51,673 bases of DNA, from positions 1-51,673 of the forward strand of contig JAILCN010000073.1 of NCBI GenBank assembly GCA_024680365.1, read 5' to 3'. The notes below the pieces were generated by a model. The model did no database searches. It saw nothing but the letters and a program-made list of their open reading frames with translations, and had not been told where the DNA came from. Origin of the DNA: Solobacterium sp. GTDB taxonomy: Bacteria; Bacillota_I; Bacilli_A; Erysipelotrichales; Erysipelotrichaceae. Made by a program: the position numbers and the translations under genes. Positions 16,026 through 22,358 of this stretch are shown one piece after another; within the stretch, counting starts at the first letter, position 1, and each line of letters opens with the position of its first letter.

Positions 16026-17165
16026 ATGCTGATCAGAAACGGACTGATTTACGACATGGTGAACAGAGATCCGTATCAGGCGGATCTGCTTGTAAAAGAC
16101 GGAAAGATCCTTGCGGTCGGAAATGATCTGGCTTCCGATGAAGAGATCATCGACGCGGCAGGACTGAATGTGTTCCCCGGCTTTGTTGAGGCGCACGCAC
16201 ATCTCGGTCTGGACGGCTACGGCATCGGCTACGAAGGAAAAGACTACAATGAAATGGGCGATATCTGCACGCCTCAGCTGCGCGCGATCGACAGTTTCAA
16301 TCCGTTTGACCCGACCGTTGCCAGAGCGGCAAATGCCGGCGTCACAACTGTTGCGACAGGCCAGGGCAGCGCCAATGCGATCGGCGGCACCTGGATCGCT
16401 GTCAAAACGCACGGCATCTGCGTTGACGATATGATCATCAAAGATCCGATCGCGATGAAATGCGCCCTTGGTGAGAACCCCAAGAGATGCTACCGTGACA
16501 AAGGCAATTCTGCCAGAATGTCGACGGCTGCCGTGATCCGCAATATGATGCTGAAGACAAAGGACTATATGGCAAGGATCGCAGCTGCCGAAGGACATCC
16601 GGAGAAACGCCCGGCATTTGACTTCAAATGCGAAGCGATGATCGCGGTCATGGAAAAGAAGATCCCGCTGAAGGTCCATGCCCATCAGGCAAACGATATC
16701 CTGACAGCGATCCGTCTTGCCCGTGAATTTGACGTGCTGCTGACGCTCGAGCATGTGACGGAAGGGCATCTGATCGCTGACAAGCTGGCGGAATACAAAG
16801 ACATTCCGATGGCTGTCGGTCCGTCCCTGACCCATGCCTCCAAGTTTGAACTGCAGAACAAGACATGGGAAACACCCGGCATCCTTGCGAAGAAGGGATG
16901 CAGCGTATCGATCATCACGGACTCACCGGTCATCCCCCAGGAATATCTGCCGCTGTGCGCAGGTCTTGCGGTCAAGGCAGGCATGGATGAGTTTGACGCC
17001 CTCAGAGCGATCACAATCAACGCCGCGAAGCACATCGGTGCTGCCGACAGAGTCGGTTCTCTGGAAGCGGGAAAGGACGCCGACATCGTGCTCTGCGAAG
17101 GCTCTCCGCTGGTCAGTGATTCAGCTGTCAGATGCGTTCTGATCGATGGGAAAAGAGTGTTCTGA
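16026..17165 (+). CDS. Metal-dependent amidohydrolase
   Basis: The 379-residue protein is an amidohydrolase of the imidazolonepropionase-like branch: N-terminal beta-sandwich IRNGLIYDM, metal ligands HAHLG, then KVHAHQ, LEHVTEGH and the Asp in IITDSPV, and the C-terminal AADRVGSLEAGKDADIVL. It probably opens a cyclic amide or imide or removes an N-acyl group; the substrate is unknown. It begins 4 nt after the larC stop with a GAGGGATAAGA site, so it is in the same operon. The pairing with a nickel-cofactor enzyme gene is unexplained. Confidence 0.85.
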   Translation: MLIRNGLIYDMVNRDPYQADLLVKDGKILAVGNDLASDEEIIDAAGLNVFPGFVEAHAHLGLDGYGIGYEGKDYNEMGDICTPQLRAIDSFNPFDPTVARAANAGVTTVATGQGSANAIGGTWIAVKTHGICVDDMIIKDPIAMKCALGENPKRCYRDKGNSARMSTAAVIRNMMLKTKDYMARIAAAEGHPEKRPAFDFKCEAMIAVMEKKIPLKVHAHQANDILTAIRLAREFDVLLTLEHVTEGHLIADKLAEYKDIPMAVGPSLTHASKFELQNKTWETPGILAKKGCSVSIITDSPVIPQEYLPLCAGLAVKAGMDEFDALRAITINAAKHIGAADRVGSLEAGKDADIVLCEGSPLVSDSAVRCVLIDGKRVF

Positions 17166-17225
17166 AATCTTAAAAAAGCCGCATAAATAAAGCACTTTCA
17201 GCATTTCACACAATTTCACAAATTC

Positions 17226-17284
17226 ACTCCCGAAGGTGCGGAAAACCCGCATAAACAGGGAGTTTTTTTGATGCCTGTTTTTTT
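17226..17284 (+). terminator. Compound terminator after the larC operon
   Basis: ACTCCC (17226-17231) pairs with GGGAGT (17258-17263) around an inner TGCGG/CCGCA hairpin and is followed by a seven-T run. A second, partly overlapping hairpin AAACAGG (17253-17259) / CCTGTTT (17274-17280) has its own T run. The two cannot form together because they share 17258-17259. Confidence 0.75.
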
Positions 17285-17313
17285 CGGAAGCGGGCTGCGG
17301 CCGACCGGGCGTC

Positions 17314-17342
17314 TTTACAATTTCTTAATAATTTGTTAAAAC
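17314..17342 (+). promoter_or_regulatory. Promoter of the first NlpC/P60 gene
   Basis: TTTACA (17314-17319), 17 nt, TAAAAC (17337-17342). The second NlpC/P60 gene has the same -35, the same spacer length and the same 16-nt distance from -10 to the leader hairpin. Confidence 0.55.
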
Positions 17343-17358
17343 TTGTGAGTAAAAAAAA

Positions 17359-17395
17359 TTGGTTCATGGAGGCCTATACCGGTCATACGGATCAA
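17359..17395 (+). promoter_or_regulatory. Shared leader hairpin, copy 1
   Basis: TTGGTTC (17359-17365) pairs with GGATCAA (17389-17395) and GGCC (17371-17374) pairs with GGTC (17381-17384), giving two stems separated by an internal loop and closed by TATACC. It begins about 10 nt after the likely transcription start and ends 7 nt before the AAGGAGG site. Copy 2 is at 21291-21327. Confidence 0.6.
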
Positions 17396-17415
17396 TGTGA
17401 AAAAGGAGGGAGCGG

Positions 17416-18501
17416 ATGAATAAGACTTGTAAGCGTTTCCCGCTGGCAATGCTTGTCATGACAGTCGGACTGATCACATTTTCCACGACACCGTTAAAAG
17501 CGGAGAATGAAACAACTACAGAAACAGAGACAGAAAAAGCTGCTGAGACAACAGAGAAAGCTGCCGAAACAGTAACCGAAAAGACAGCTGAAGCAGCTGA
17601 GAAGACAGTTGAAACTGCTGAGGTTTACAGATTATACAGCGTGTATTCCGGAGAACACTTCTATACTGCAAAGAAAGCGGAAAAAGAAGCTCTGGTCAAA
17701 GCAGGCTGGGTATATGAAGGAGCAGGATGGATCGCTCCCGTTAAAAGCAATACCCCGGTATACAGACTGTATAACAGCGAAGCAGGGGATCATCACTATA
17801 CGATCAAGGCAAAAGAAAGAGCAGCTCTGGTCGAATACGGATGGGTCGATGAAGGCGTTGCATTCTATTCTGATGATGAGAAGACAATGGCTGTCTACCG
17901 TCAGTTCAATCCGTATACGGAAGCAGCCGGAGCTCACAATTATACGATCAGTGAAAAAGAAAAAGAATTCCTGATCAGCGCCAGCTGGGTCGATGAAGAC
18001 ATCTGCTGGTACGGCATCAGCGAAGGCTGGACCGAAGAAGCGGCGGTCAAGCAGATCGCAGCCATCCAGAAACAGATGGAAGCCGAAATCGCAGCCGAAC
18101 AGGCACGTGTCGCGGCTGAAAAGGCGAAGGGCGTCAAGGGAAGCGACATTGTAGCAGCAGCCCGCAAATGGATCCACAAGACAAGATACAGAAGCGGCGG
18201 AAACAACCCGTCTTCCGGTGTTGACTGCTCCGGATTCACGCAGTATATCTTCAGACAGTTCGGCATCAAGATCAACCGGACTGCGAAGAGCCAGGCAGCC
18301 AACGGCTACAAGGTCAAGAACCCGCAGCCGGGCGATCTCGCTCTGTGGACACACCACGCAGCGATCTATGCCGGCAACAACAAGATCGTTGACTCCACCA
18401 GCAGCCATCACGGTGTTGACGAAAGAGTCTTCGCGACATGGCGCGGCGCCGGAACGTTCATGGGATTCTATCACATCCCGGGCGTCAGCAACGGCAACTG
18501 A
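17416..18501 (+). CDS. Secreted NlpC/P60 hydrolase with GEHFYT-type repeats, copy 1
   Basis: The 361-residue precursor has a signal peptide (residues 1-29, cut after KA), a Thr/Glu/Ala-rich linker (30-69), three tandem repeats of the DUF5648 kind (YRLYSVYSGEHFYT, YRLYNSEAGDHHYT and a longer third; about 70-200), a helical linker (205-240) and a C-terminal NlpC/P60 domain with C271 in DCSGF and H314 in HAAIYAG. Such enzymes cut peptide cross-bridges of peptidoglycan outside the cell; the repeats probably bind wall or matrix. AAGGAGG lies 5 nt before the ATG. It is paralogous to the gene at 21349 and shares its leader. Confidence 0.9.
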   Translation: MNKTCKRFPLAMLVMTVGLITFSTTPLKAENETTTETETEKAAETTEKAAETVTEKTAEAAEKTVETAEVYRLYSVYSGEHFYTAKKAEKEALVKAGWVYEGAGWIAPVKSNTPVYRLYNSEAGDHHYTIKAKERAALVEYGWVDEGVAFYSDDEKTMAVYRQFNPYTEAAGAHNYTISEKEKEFLISASWVDEDICWYGISEGWTEEAAVKQIAAIQKQMEAEIAAEQARVAAEKAKGVKGSDIVAAARKWIHKTRYRSGGNNPSSGVDCSGFTQYIFRQFGIKINRTAKSQAANGYKVKNPQPGDLALWTHHAAIYAGNNKIVDSTSSHHGVDERVFATWRGAGTFMGFYHIPGVSNGN

Positions 18502-18513
18502 GACTGATTTGAG

Positions 18514-18540
18514 AGAGACCTCTTTGAGAGGTCTTTTTTC
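18514..18540 (+). terminator. Terminator after NlpC/P60 copy 1
   Basis: AGACCTC-TTTGA-GAGGTCT (18516-18534) followed by TTTTT. Confidence 0.88.
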
Positions 18541-18606
18541 TGTGTTACCATGAGTTTATCGATCTATTTCATTTATTCTTTTTTCCTATGAAACGGGGGA
18601 CAGACC

Positions 18607-19473
18607 ATGATCAGAGTAATTCTGCTGGACATCGACGGCACGCTGACCAACGATAAAAAGATCATTACACCCAAAACAAAAAAGGCTTTGCTGAAAGCGC
18701 AGGCGAAGGGAGTCAGGCTTGCCATCGCCAGCGGCCGTGCGGATCAGGGACTGTATCAGTGGGCGGACGTACTGGAGATGCGGGAACACCACGGTATCTT
18801 CGTCTGCTACAACGGCGCAAAGGTCATGGACTGCCAGACCGGCGAAGTGTATTTCCATCAGTCGATGAGTGTGGAAGAAGGCCGGGAAGTACTGGAACAT
18901 ATGAAGAAGTTCAAAGTATCCCCGGTGATCATCAAAGGGGAATACATGTATACCAACGACGTCTATTCCGGCATGATCCACCGTTCAGCCGGCGGTGAGA
19001 TCTTCAATGTGCTGCAGTATGAGTCGCGCTCCAACAGCTACATGCTGTGTGAAAAGAAGGATCTGGCAGCTTTCGCGGATTATCCGATCGAAAAGATCCT
19101 GACGGCAGGGGAGCCGGAGTATCTGCAGGAGCACTGGCAGGAAATGGCAGAGCCGTTCCGGGGCCGTCTTTCCTGCATGTTTACTGCACCGTTCTACTTT
19201 GAATTCACAGCGCAGGGCGTTGACAAGGCAAAGGCGATCGACGCTGCGTTCAGCCGCCTCGGCTTCCGGCAGGAAGAGATGATCGCCTTCGGAGACGCGC
19301 AGAATGACCTGTCCATGCTGAAATACGCAGGCATCGGCGTCGCCATGGGCAATGCTTCGGAAGAAGTGAAGGCTGCCGCAGATGAAGTTACATTATCCAA
19401 CAATGAAGACGGCATCGCTGTCTCACTATACAGGCATATGCCGGAACTGGCAGAGGAGGAAGCCGCATGTTAG
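18607..19473 (+). CDS. Cof-type HAD-IIB phosphatase
   Basis: The 288-residue protein has motif I LLDIDGTLT (D8, D10), motif II ASGR, and the C-terminal GDAQNDLSMLKYAG and MGNASEEVK segments of Cof-type phosphatases, which remove phosphate from sugar phosphates, pyridoxal phosphate or flavin precursors. GGGGGA precedes the ATG. It overlaps the next gene, a PHP phosphoesterase, by 7 bp, so two phosphatases are made together. The substrate is not evident. Confidence 0.88.
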   Translation: MIRVILLDIDGTLTNDKKIITPKTKKALLKAQAKGVRLAIASGRADQGLYQWADVLEMREHHGIFVCYNGAKVMDCQTGEVYFHQSMSVEEGREVLEHMKKFKVSPVIIKGEYMYTNDVYSGMIHRSAGGEIFNVLQYESRSNSYMLCEKKDLAAFADYPIEKILTAGEPEYLQEHWQEMAEPFRGRLSCMFTAPFYFEFTAQGVDKAKAIDAAFSRLGFRQEEMIAFGDAQNDLSMLKYAGIGVAMGNASEEVKAAADEVTLSNNEDGIAVSLYRHMPELAEEEAAC

Positions 19474-20333
19474 CAGATTATCATATTCATACCGAATTCA
19501 GCGATGATTCAAGAGAACCGATGCAGAATCAGATCGAACGGGCAATTGCGCTCGGCCTCGATGAGATCTGTTTTACGGATCATATTGACTATGGCATCAA
19601 GAAGGACTGGGAGGAAGGGAACATCGTGTTCCGCGGCGGCGACGGCATGAGCAGCGATCCGTCCCAGATGGATCCCTGCGCGAATGTCAACTATCCCGAA
19701 TACTTCGGCAAGCTGCTGCGAATGAAAGAGATCTATAAAGGAAAGATCACGATCCGGCAGGGACTTGAATTCGGCATTCAGACGATCACCGTCGATCAGT
19801 ATGAAAAACTGTGGGACAGATATAAAGATCAGCTGGACTTCATACTGCTCTCCATGCATCAGGTCAACAATCTTGAATTCTGGACGCAGGATTTCCAGAG
19901 AGGAAAGACGCAGAAAGAATACAATGAGGAATACTACCGCGAGATCTATGAAGTGCAGAAAGTCTTCAAGCATTACAGCGTCCTTGCCCATCTTGATCTG
20001 CTGGTCAGATATGACCTGCAGGGCATCTACCCGTTTGAAAATGTCAGGGATATGATCGCGGAGATCCTGAAGCTGGCCATCGCTGACGGCAAAGGGATTG
20101 AAGTCAATACATCCAGCTGGCACTACGGCCTCTCAGACACACAGCCCAGCCGCGCGATCCTGAAGCTGTACAAGGATCTCGGCGGAAAGATCGTCACGAT
20201 CGGCTCCGACGCCCACAATACGAAATTCCTGGCGGATCATCTGCAGGATGCGATGAAGATCCTCAAAGAAGAGATCGGCATCCAGGAGATCTGTACATTT
20301 GATCACATGGTTCCTTCTTTCCATGCACTGTAA
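19467..20333 (+). CDS. PHP-domain phosphoesterase, histidinol-phosphatase (HisJ) family
   Basis: The 288-residue protein begins DYHIHTEFSDDS (H6, H8 metal ligands) and contains CFTDHIDYG, FGIQT, SMHQVN, LAHLDL and GSDAHN, the metal-binding set of PHP phosphatases of the HisJ/HisK type. These hydrolyse histidinol phosphate in histidine synthesis, but no his genes are nearby, so another phosphoester is possible. It overlaps the HAD gene by 7 bp. Confidence 0.85.
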   Translation: MLADYHIHTEFSDDSREPMQNQIERAIALGLDEICFTDHIDYGIKKDWEEGNIVFRGGDGMSSDPSQMDPCANVNYPEYFGKLLRMKEIYKGKITIRQGLEFGIQTITVDQYEKLWDRYKDQLDFILLSMHQVNNLEFWTQDFQRGKTQKEYNEEYYREIYEVQKVFKHYSVLAHLDLLVRYDLQGIYPFENVRDMIAEILKLAIADGKGIEVNTSSWHYGLSDTQPSRAILKLYKDLGGKIVTIGSDAHNTKFLADHLQDAMKILKEEIGIQEICTFDHMVPSFHAL

Positions 20334-20335
20334 AC

Positions 20336-20368
20336 GAAAAAACACCGGCAATGGCACCGGTGTTTTTC
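20336..20368 (+). terminator. Terminator after the PHP gene
   Basis: AACACCGG (20341-20348) and CCGGTGTT (20357-20364) form the stem, flanked by A and T runs. Confidence 0.88.
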
Positions 20369-20404
20369 CATGTTCATAACTTTTTTGGGGAAGAAATCAT
20401 GAAC

Positions 20405-20420
20405 GTCAGATGTATCTGAC
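20405..20420. promoter_or_regulatory. Palindrome upstream of the GNAT gene
   Basis: GTCAGAT-GT-ATCTGAC is a perfect 7-2-7 inverted repeat in the 224-nt gap before the GNAT gene, just upstream of a TATACT hexamer (20430-20435). It could be an operator; the gap otherwise shows only a weak TAAAAT -10 candidate near 20532. Confidence 0.35.
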
Positions 20421-20557
20421 ATGCATTACTATACTGGAAAACGAATCGAAAAAAGGAGTAATTTACTGTTAATTTGATGCTTTTCGGAAATTGTAAAAAA
20501 GAATCATGAATGAAAGAGGAACGTTGATGATAAAATGAGCCTGCATTGGAGAAAACT

Positions 20558-21028
20558 ATGGCAAGACTGATCATACCGGAACTTGAAGAACTGTCATTTC
20601 GCAGGAAAATGTATGAAAATGAACGGACCATGTCTTTCCTGCACAAAACGGTGCCGTTTCCGAAAGAGGCGTGGGAACCGTTTTATCAGGAAGTGATCCA
20701 GGCGGATCCGGCTGAGTACTGTTACCGGCTGGTTTACTGCGGAGGCTGTGAAGACTTTGTCGGAGAAGCAATGTACAGAAGAAAACCTGGCACGGATGCA
20801 GCGGAATGCTGGATCCTGATCGAAGCGTCAAGAAGAAACAGCGGCTACGGGAGAAGCGGTCTGGAACTGCTGGAACAGACGGCAGCCGGCTATGGGATAA
20901 GGACATTCTATGCCCGTATTCCAGCGGATGATCCGGCATGCGGCTTCTTTGAACACCTCGGTTTCCATAAGCTGCGGGACGAAGGATCTGTGGTCGTGAT
21001 GAAAAAAGAATTCGCAGAGATTCTGTAA
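20558..21028 (+). CDS. GNAT-family N-acetyltransferase
   Basis: The 156-residue protein has GNAT features: an acceptor-side helix, a strand with GEAMYRRK, the motif A-like stretch NSGYGRSGLELLEQTA and the C-terminal CGFFEHLGFHKL segment typical of acetyl-CoA-dependent acetyltransferases. The substrate is unknown. The ORF track uses a TTG at 20546; the ATG at 20558 follows GGAG with 6-nt spacing and is preferred. It is followed by a terminator, so it is probably transcribed alone. Confidence 0.75.
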   Translation: MARLIIPELEELSFRRKMYENERTMSFLHKTVPFPKEAWEPFYQEVIQADPAEYCYRLVYCGGCEDFVGEAMYRRKPGTDAAECWILIEASRRNSGYGRSGLELLEQTAAGYGIRTFYARIPADDPACGFFEHLGFHKLRDEGSVVVMKKEFAEIL

Positions 21029-21055
21029 TCATTCCTTAAAAATTGTGAAAAATTC

Positions 21056-21086
21056 GCGCTTTTTCAGCTGAGAAAGCGCTTTTTTC
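21056..21086 (+). terminator. Terminator after the GNAT gene
   Basis: GCGCTTT (21056-21062) pairs with AAAGCGC (21073-21079), then TTTTTT. A second AAAGCGC at 21114-21120 could compete for the same arm. Confidence 0.75.
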
Positions 21087-21102
21087 ATCAGAGAATGGGA
21101 GT

Positions 21103-21205
21103 TTTCATCGATGAAAGCGCTGCAAAATCACATCACTTCACATATTTCATGCATGAATTCACACAGATTTTCCAATGTAACCGGTCACATTTTCAAATGT
21201 AACCG
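21103..21205. promoter_or_regulatory. Array of palindromes upstream of NlpC/P60 copy 2
   Basis: This part of the 320-nt gap holds three dyads: TTTCATCGATGAAA (21103-21116, perfect), TTCATGCATGAA (21146-21157, perfect) and AATGTAACCGGTCACATT (21174-21191, one mismatched pair), plus an extra half-site AATGTAACCG (21196-21205). Dyad centres are 42 and 31 bp apart, close to four and three helical turns. Confidence 0.5.
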
Positions 21206-21245
21206 TTTAACTGACCAACAGTCGGCTGTGAAAAAATAAACAAAT

Positions 21246-21274
21246 TTTACATGCATTACAAAAGAGGGTATAAA
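21246..21274 (+). promoter_or_regulatory. Promoter of the second NlpC/P60 gene
   Basis: TTTACA (21246-21251), 17 nt, TATAAA (21269-21274). Same -35 and spacing as the promoter at 17314. Confidence 0.65.
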
Positions 21275-21290
21275 AATCGGGTCTTTCAAA

Positions 21291-21327
21291 TTGGTTCATG
21301 CAGGCCCATACCGGTCAGTAGGATCAA
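21291..21327 (+). promoter_or_regulatory. Shared leader hairpin, copy 2
   Basis: TTGGTTC (21291-21297) pairs with GGATCAA (21321-21327), and GGCC (21303-21306) with GGTC (21313-21316), loop CATACC. Both stems are identical to copy 1; differences fall in the internal loop and one loop base. Confidence 0.6.
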
Positions 21328-21348
21328 TGTGAAAAAGAAGGAGGATAT

Positions 21349-22326
21349 ATGAGTAAGAATCGAAAGCGGATCCCGCTGACATTCCTGATCATGATCATCG
21401 GACTGATCACATTCAACCCAACACCTGTAAAAGCGGAAAATGAAACGACAAGTGTTTACCGGCTGTATAACGTTTCTTCAGGAGAACACTTCTATACAGT
21501 CAATGAGAATGAAAAAAGCGGACTCGAAAAAAGCGGCTGGATCTGCGAAGGCGTCGGATGGATGGCGCCGGTCGTCAGCAGTCAGCCAGTGTACAGACTC
21601 TACAACCCCAAAGCAGGGGATCATCACTATACAGTAAATGAAACAGAAAAAGAATATCTGGTGAAAGCCGGATGGAAAGATGAAGGCATCGCGTTCTATT
21701 CCGATGAAGACAAAACATACGCGGTCTATCGTCAGTTTAATTCAAATCAGAAAAAAGCAGGCGCGCACAACTACACAGTTTCTGAAAAAGAAAGAGACGT
21801 GCTTGTCAAAGCTGGCTGGAAAAATGAGGGAGAAGGATGGTATGCTTCCGCAGAAGGCTATTCCGATCCTTCCGCAATTGAAAAGATCAACGCGAAAAGA
21901 GCGAAACTGGAAGCGTCGAAGGCATCCGCAAAGGCTGAAGCAGCCAAGTCTTCCGGCGTGACCGGCACAGCGATCGTTTCGGCAGCCCGCAAATGGGTCG
22001 GTGTCGGCAAATATGTATCCGGCGGCACAAATCCGAAGACAGGAACAGACTGTTCCGGCTTCACCCAGTACATCTTCAGACAGTTCGGCATCTCACTGAA
22101 CAGAACTGCCCGTTCCCAGGCATCCAATGGCTACAAGGTCAGCAGTCCGAAACCAGGCGATCTTGCCATCTGGACAGGCCACGTTGCGATCTATGCCGGA
22201 AACGGCGTGATCATTGACGCGGTCAATGCAAAACAGGATATCAGAGAACGCGCGTTCGGCAAATCCAAAGGCGCGGGAAGATTCCTCGGATACTATCATA
22301 TTAAGGGCGTTTCCAACGGAAACTGA
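21349..22326 (+). CDS. Secreted NlpC/P60 hydrolase with GEHFYT-type repeats, copy 2
   Basis: The 325-residue paralogue of the 17416 gene has a signal peptide (1-29), three DUF5648-like repeats (about 36-165), a short helical linker and an NlpC/P60 domain with C235 in DCSGF and H278 in HVAIYAG; both proteins end GVSNGN. It lacks the Thr/Glu-rich linker of copy 1, so the repeats start right after the signal peptide. It should cleave peptidoglycan peptides outside the cell. AAGGAGG stands before the ATG. The strong conservation of leader and coding region suggests a fairly recent duplication across the HAD-PHP-GNAT block. Confidence 0.9.
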   Translation: MSKNRKRIPLTFLIMIIGLITFNPTPVKAENETTSVYRLYNVSSGEHFYTVNENEKSGLEKSGWICEGVGWMAPVVSSQPVYRLYNPKAGDHHYTVNETEKEYLVKAGWKDEGIAFYSDEDKTYAVYRQFNSNQKKAGAHNYTVSEKERDVLVKAGWKNEGEGWYASAEGYSDPSAIEKINAKRAKLEASKASAKAEAAKSSGVTGTAIVSAARKWVGVGKYVSGGTNPKTGTDCSGFTQYIFRQFGISLNRTARSQASNGYKVSSPKPGDLAIWTGHVAIYAGNGVIIDAVNAKQDIRERAFGKSKGAGRFLGYYHIKGVSNGN

Positions 22327-22358
22327 AAAATCAGGGTTTGACTTCCCTGATTTTTTTG
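22326..22358. terminator. Bidirectional terminator between NlpC/P60 copy 2 and addA
   Basis: AAAAATCAGGG (22326-22336) and CCCTGATTTTTTT (22345-22357) form a hairpin with A and T runs on either side, so it can end both convergent transcripts. Confidence 0.85.

Noticed and set aside
17166-17415. c-di-AMP (ydaO) riboswitch before the NlpC/P60 gene
   Set aside because: I looked for the conserved ydaO core sequences expected upstream of wall hydrolases and did not find them; the region holds a terminator, promoter and a much smaller hairpin.
21174-21205. WalR box upstream of NlpC/P60 copy 2
   Set aside because: TGTAAC occurs twice, but 22 bp apart, not as the TGTWAH-N5-TGTWAH direct repeat; a near-perfect palindrome describes the site better.
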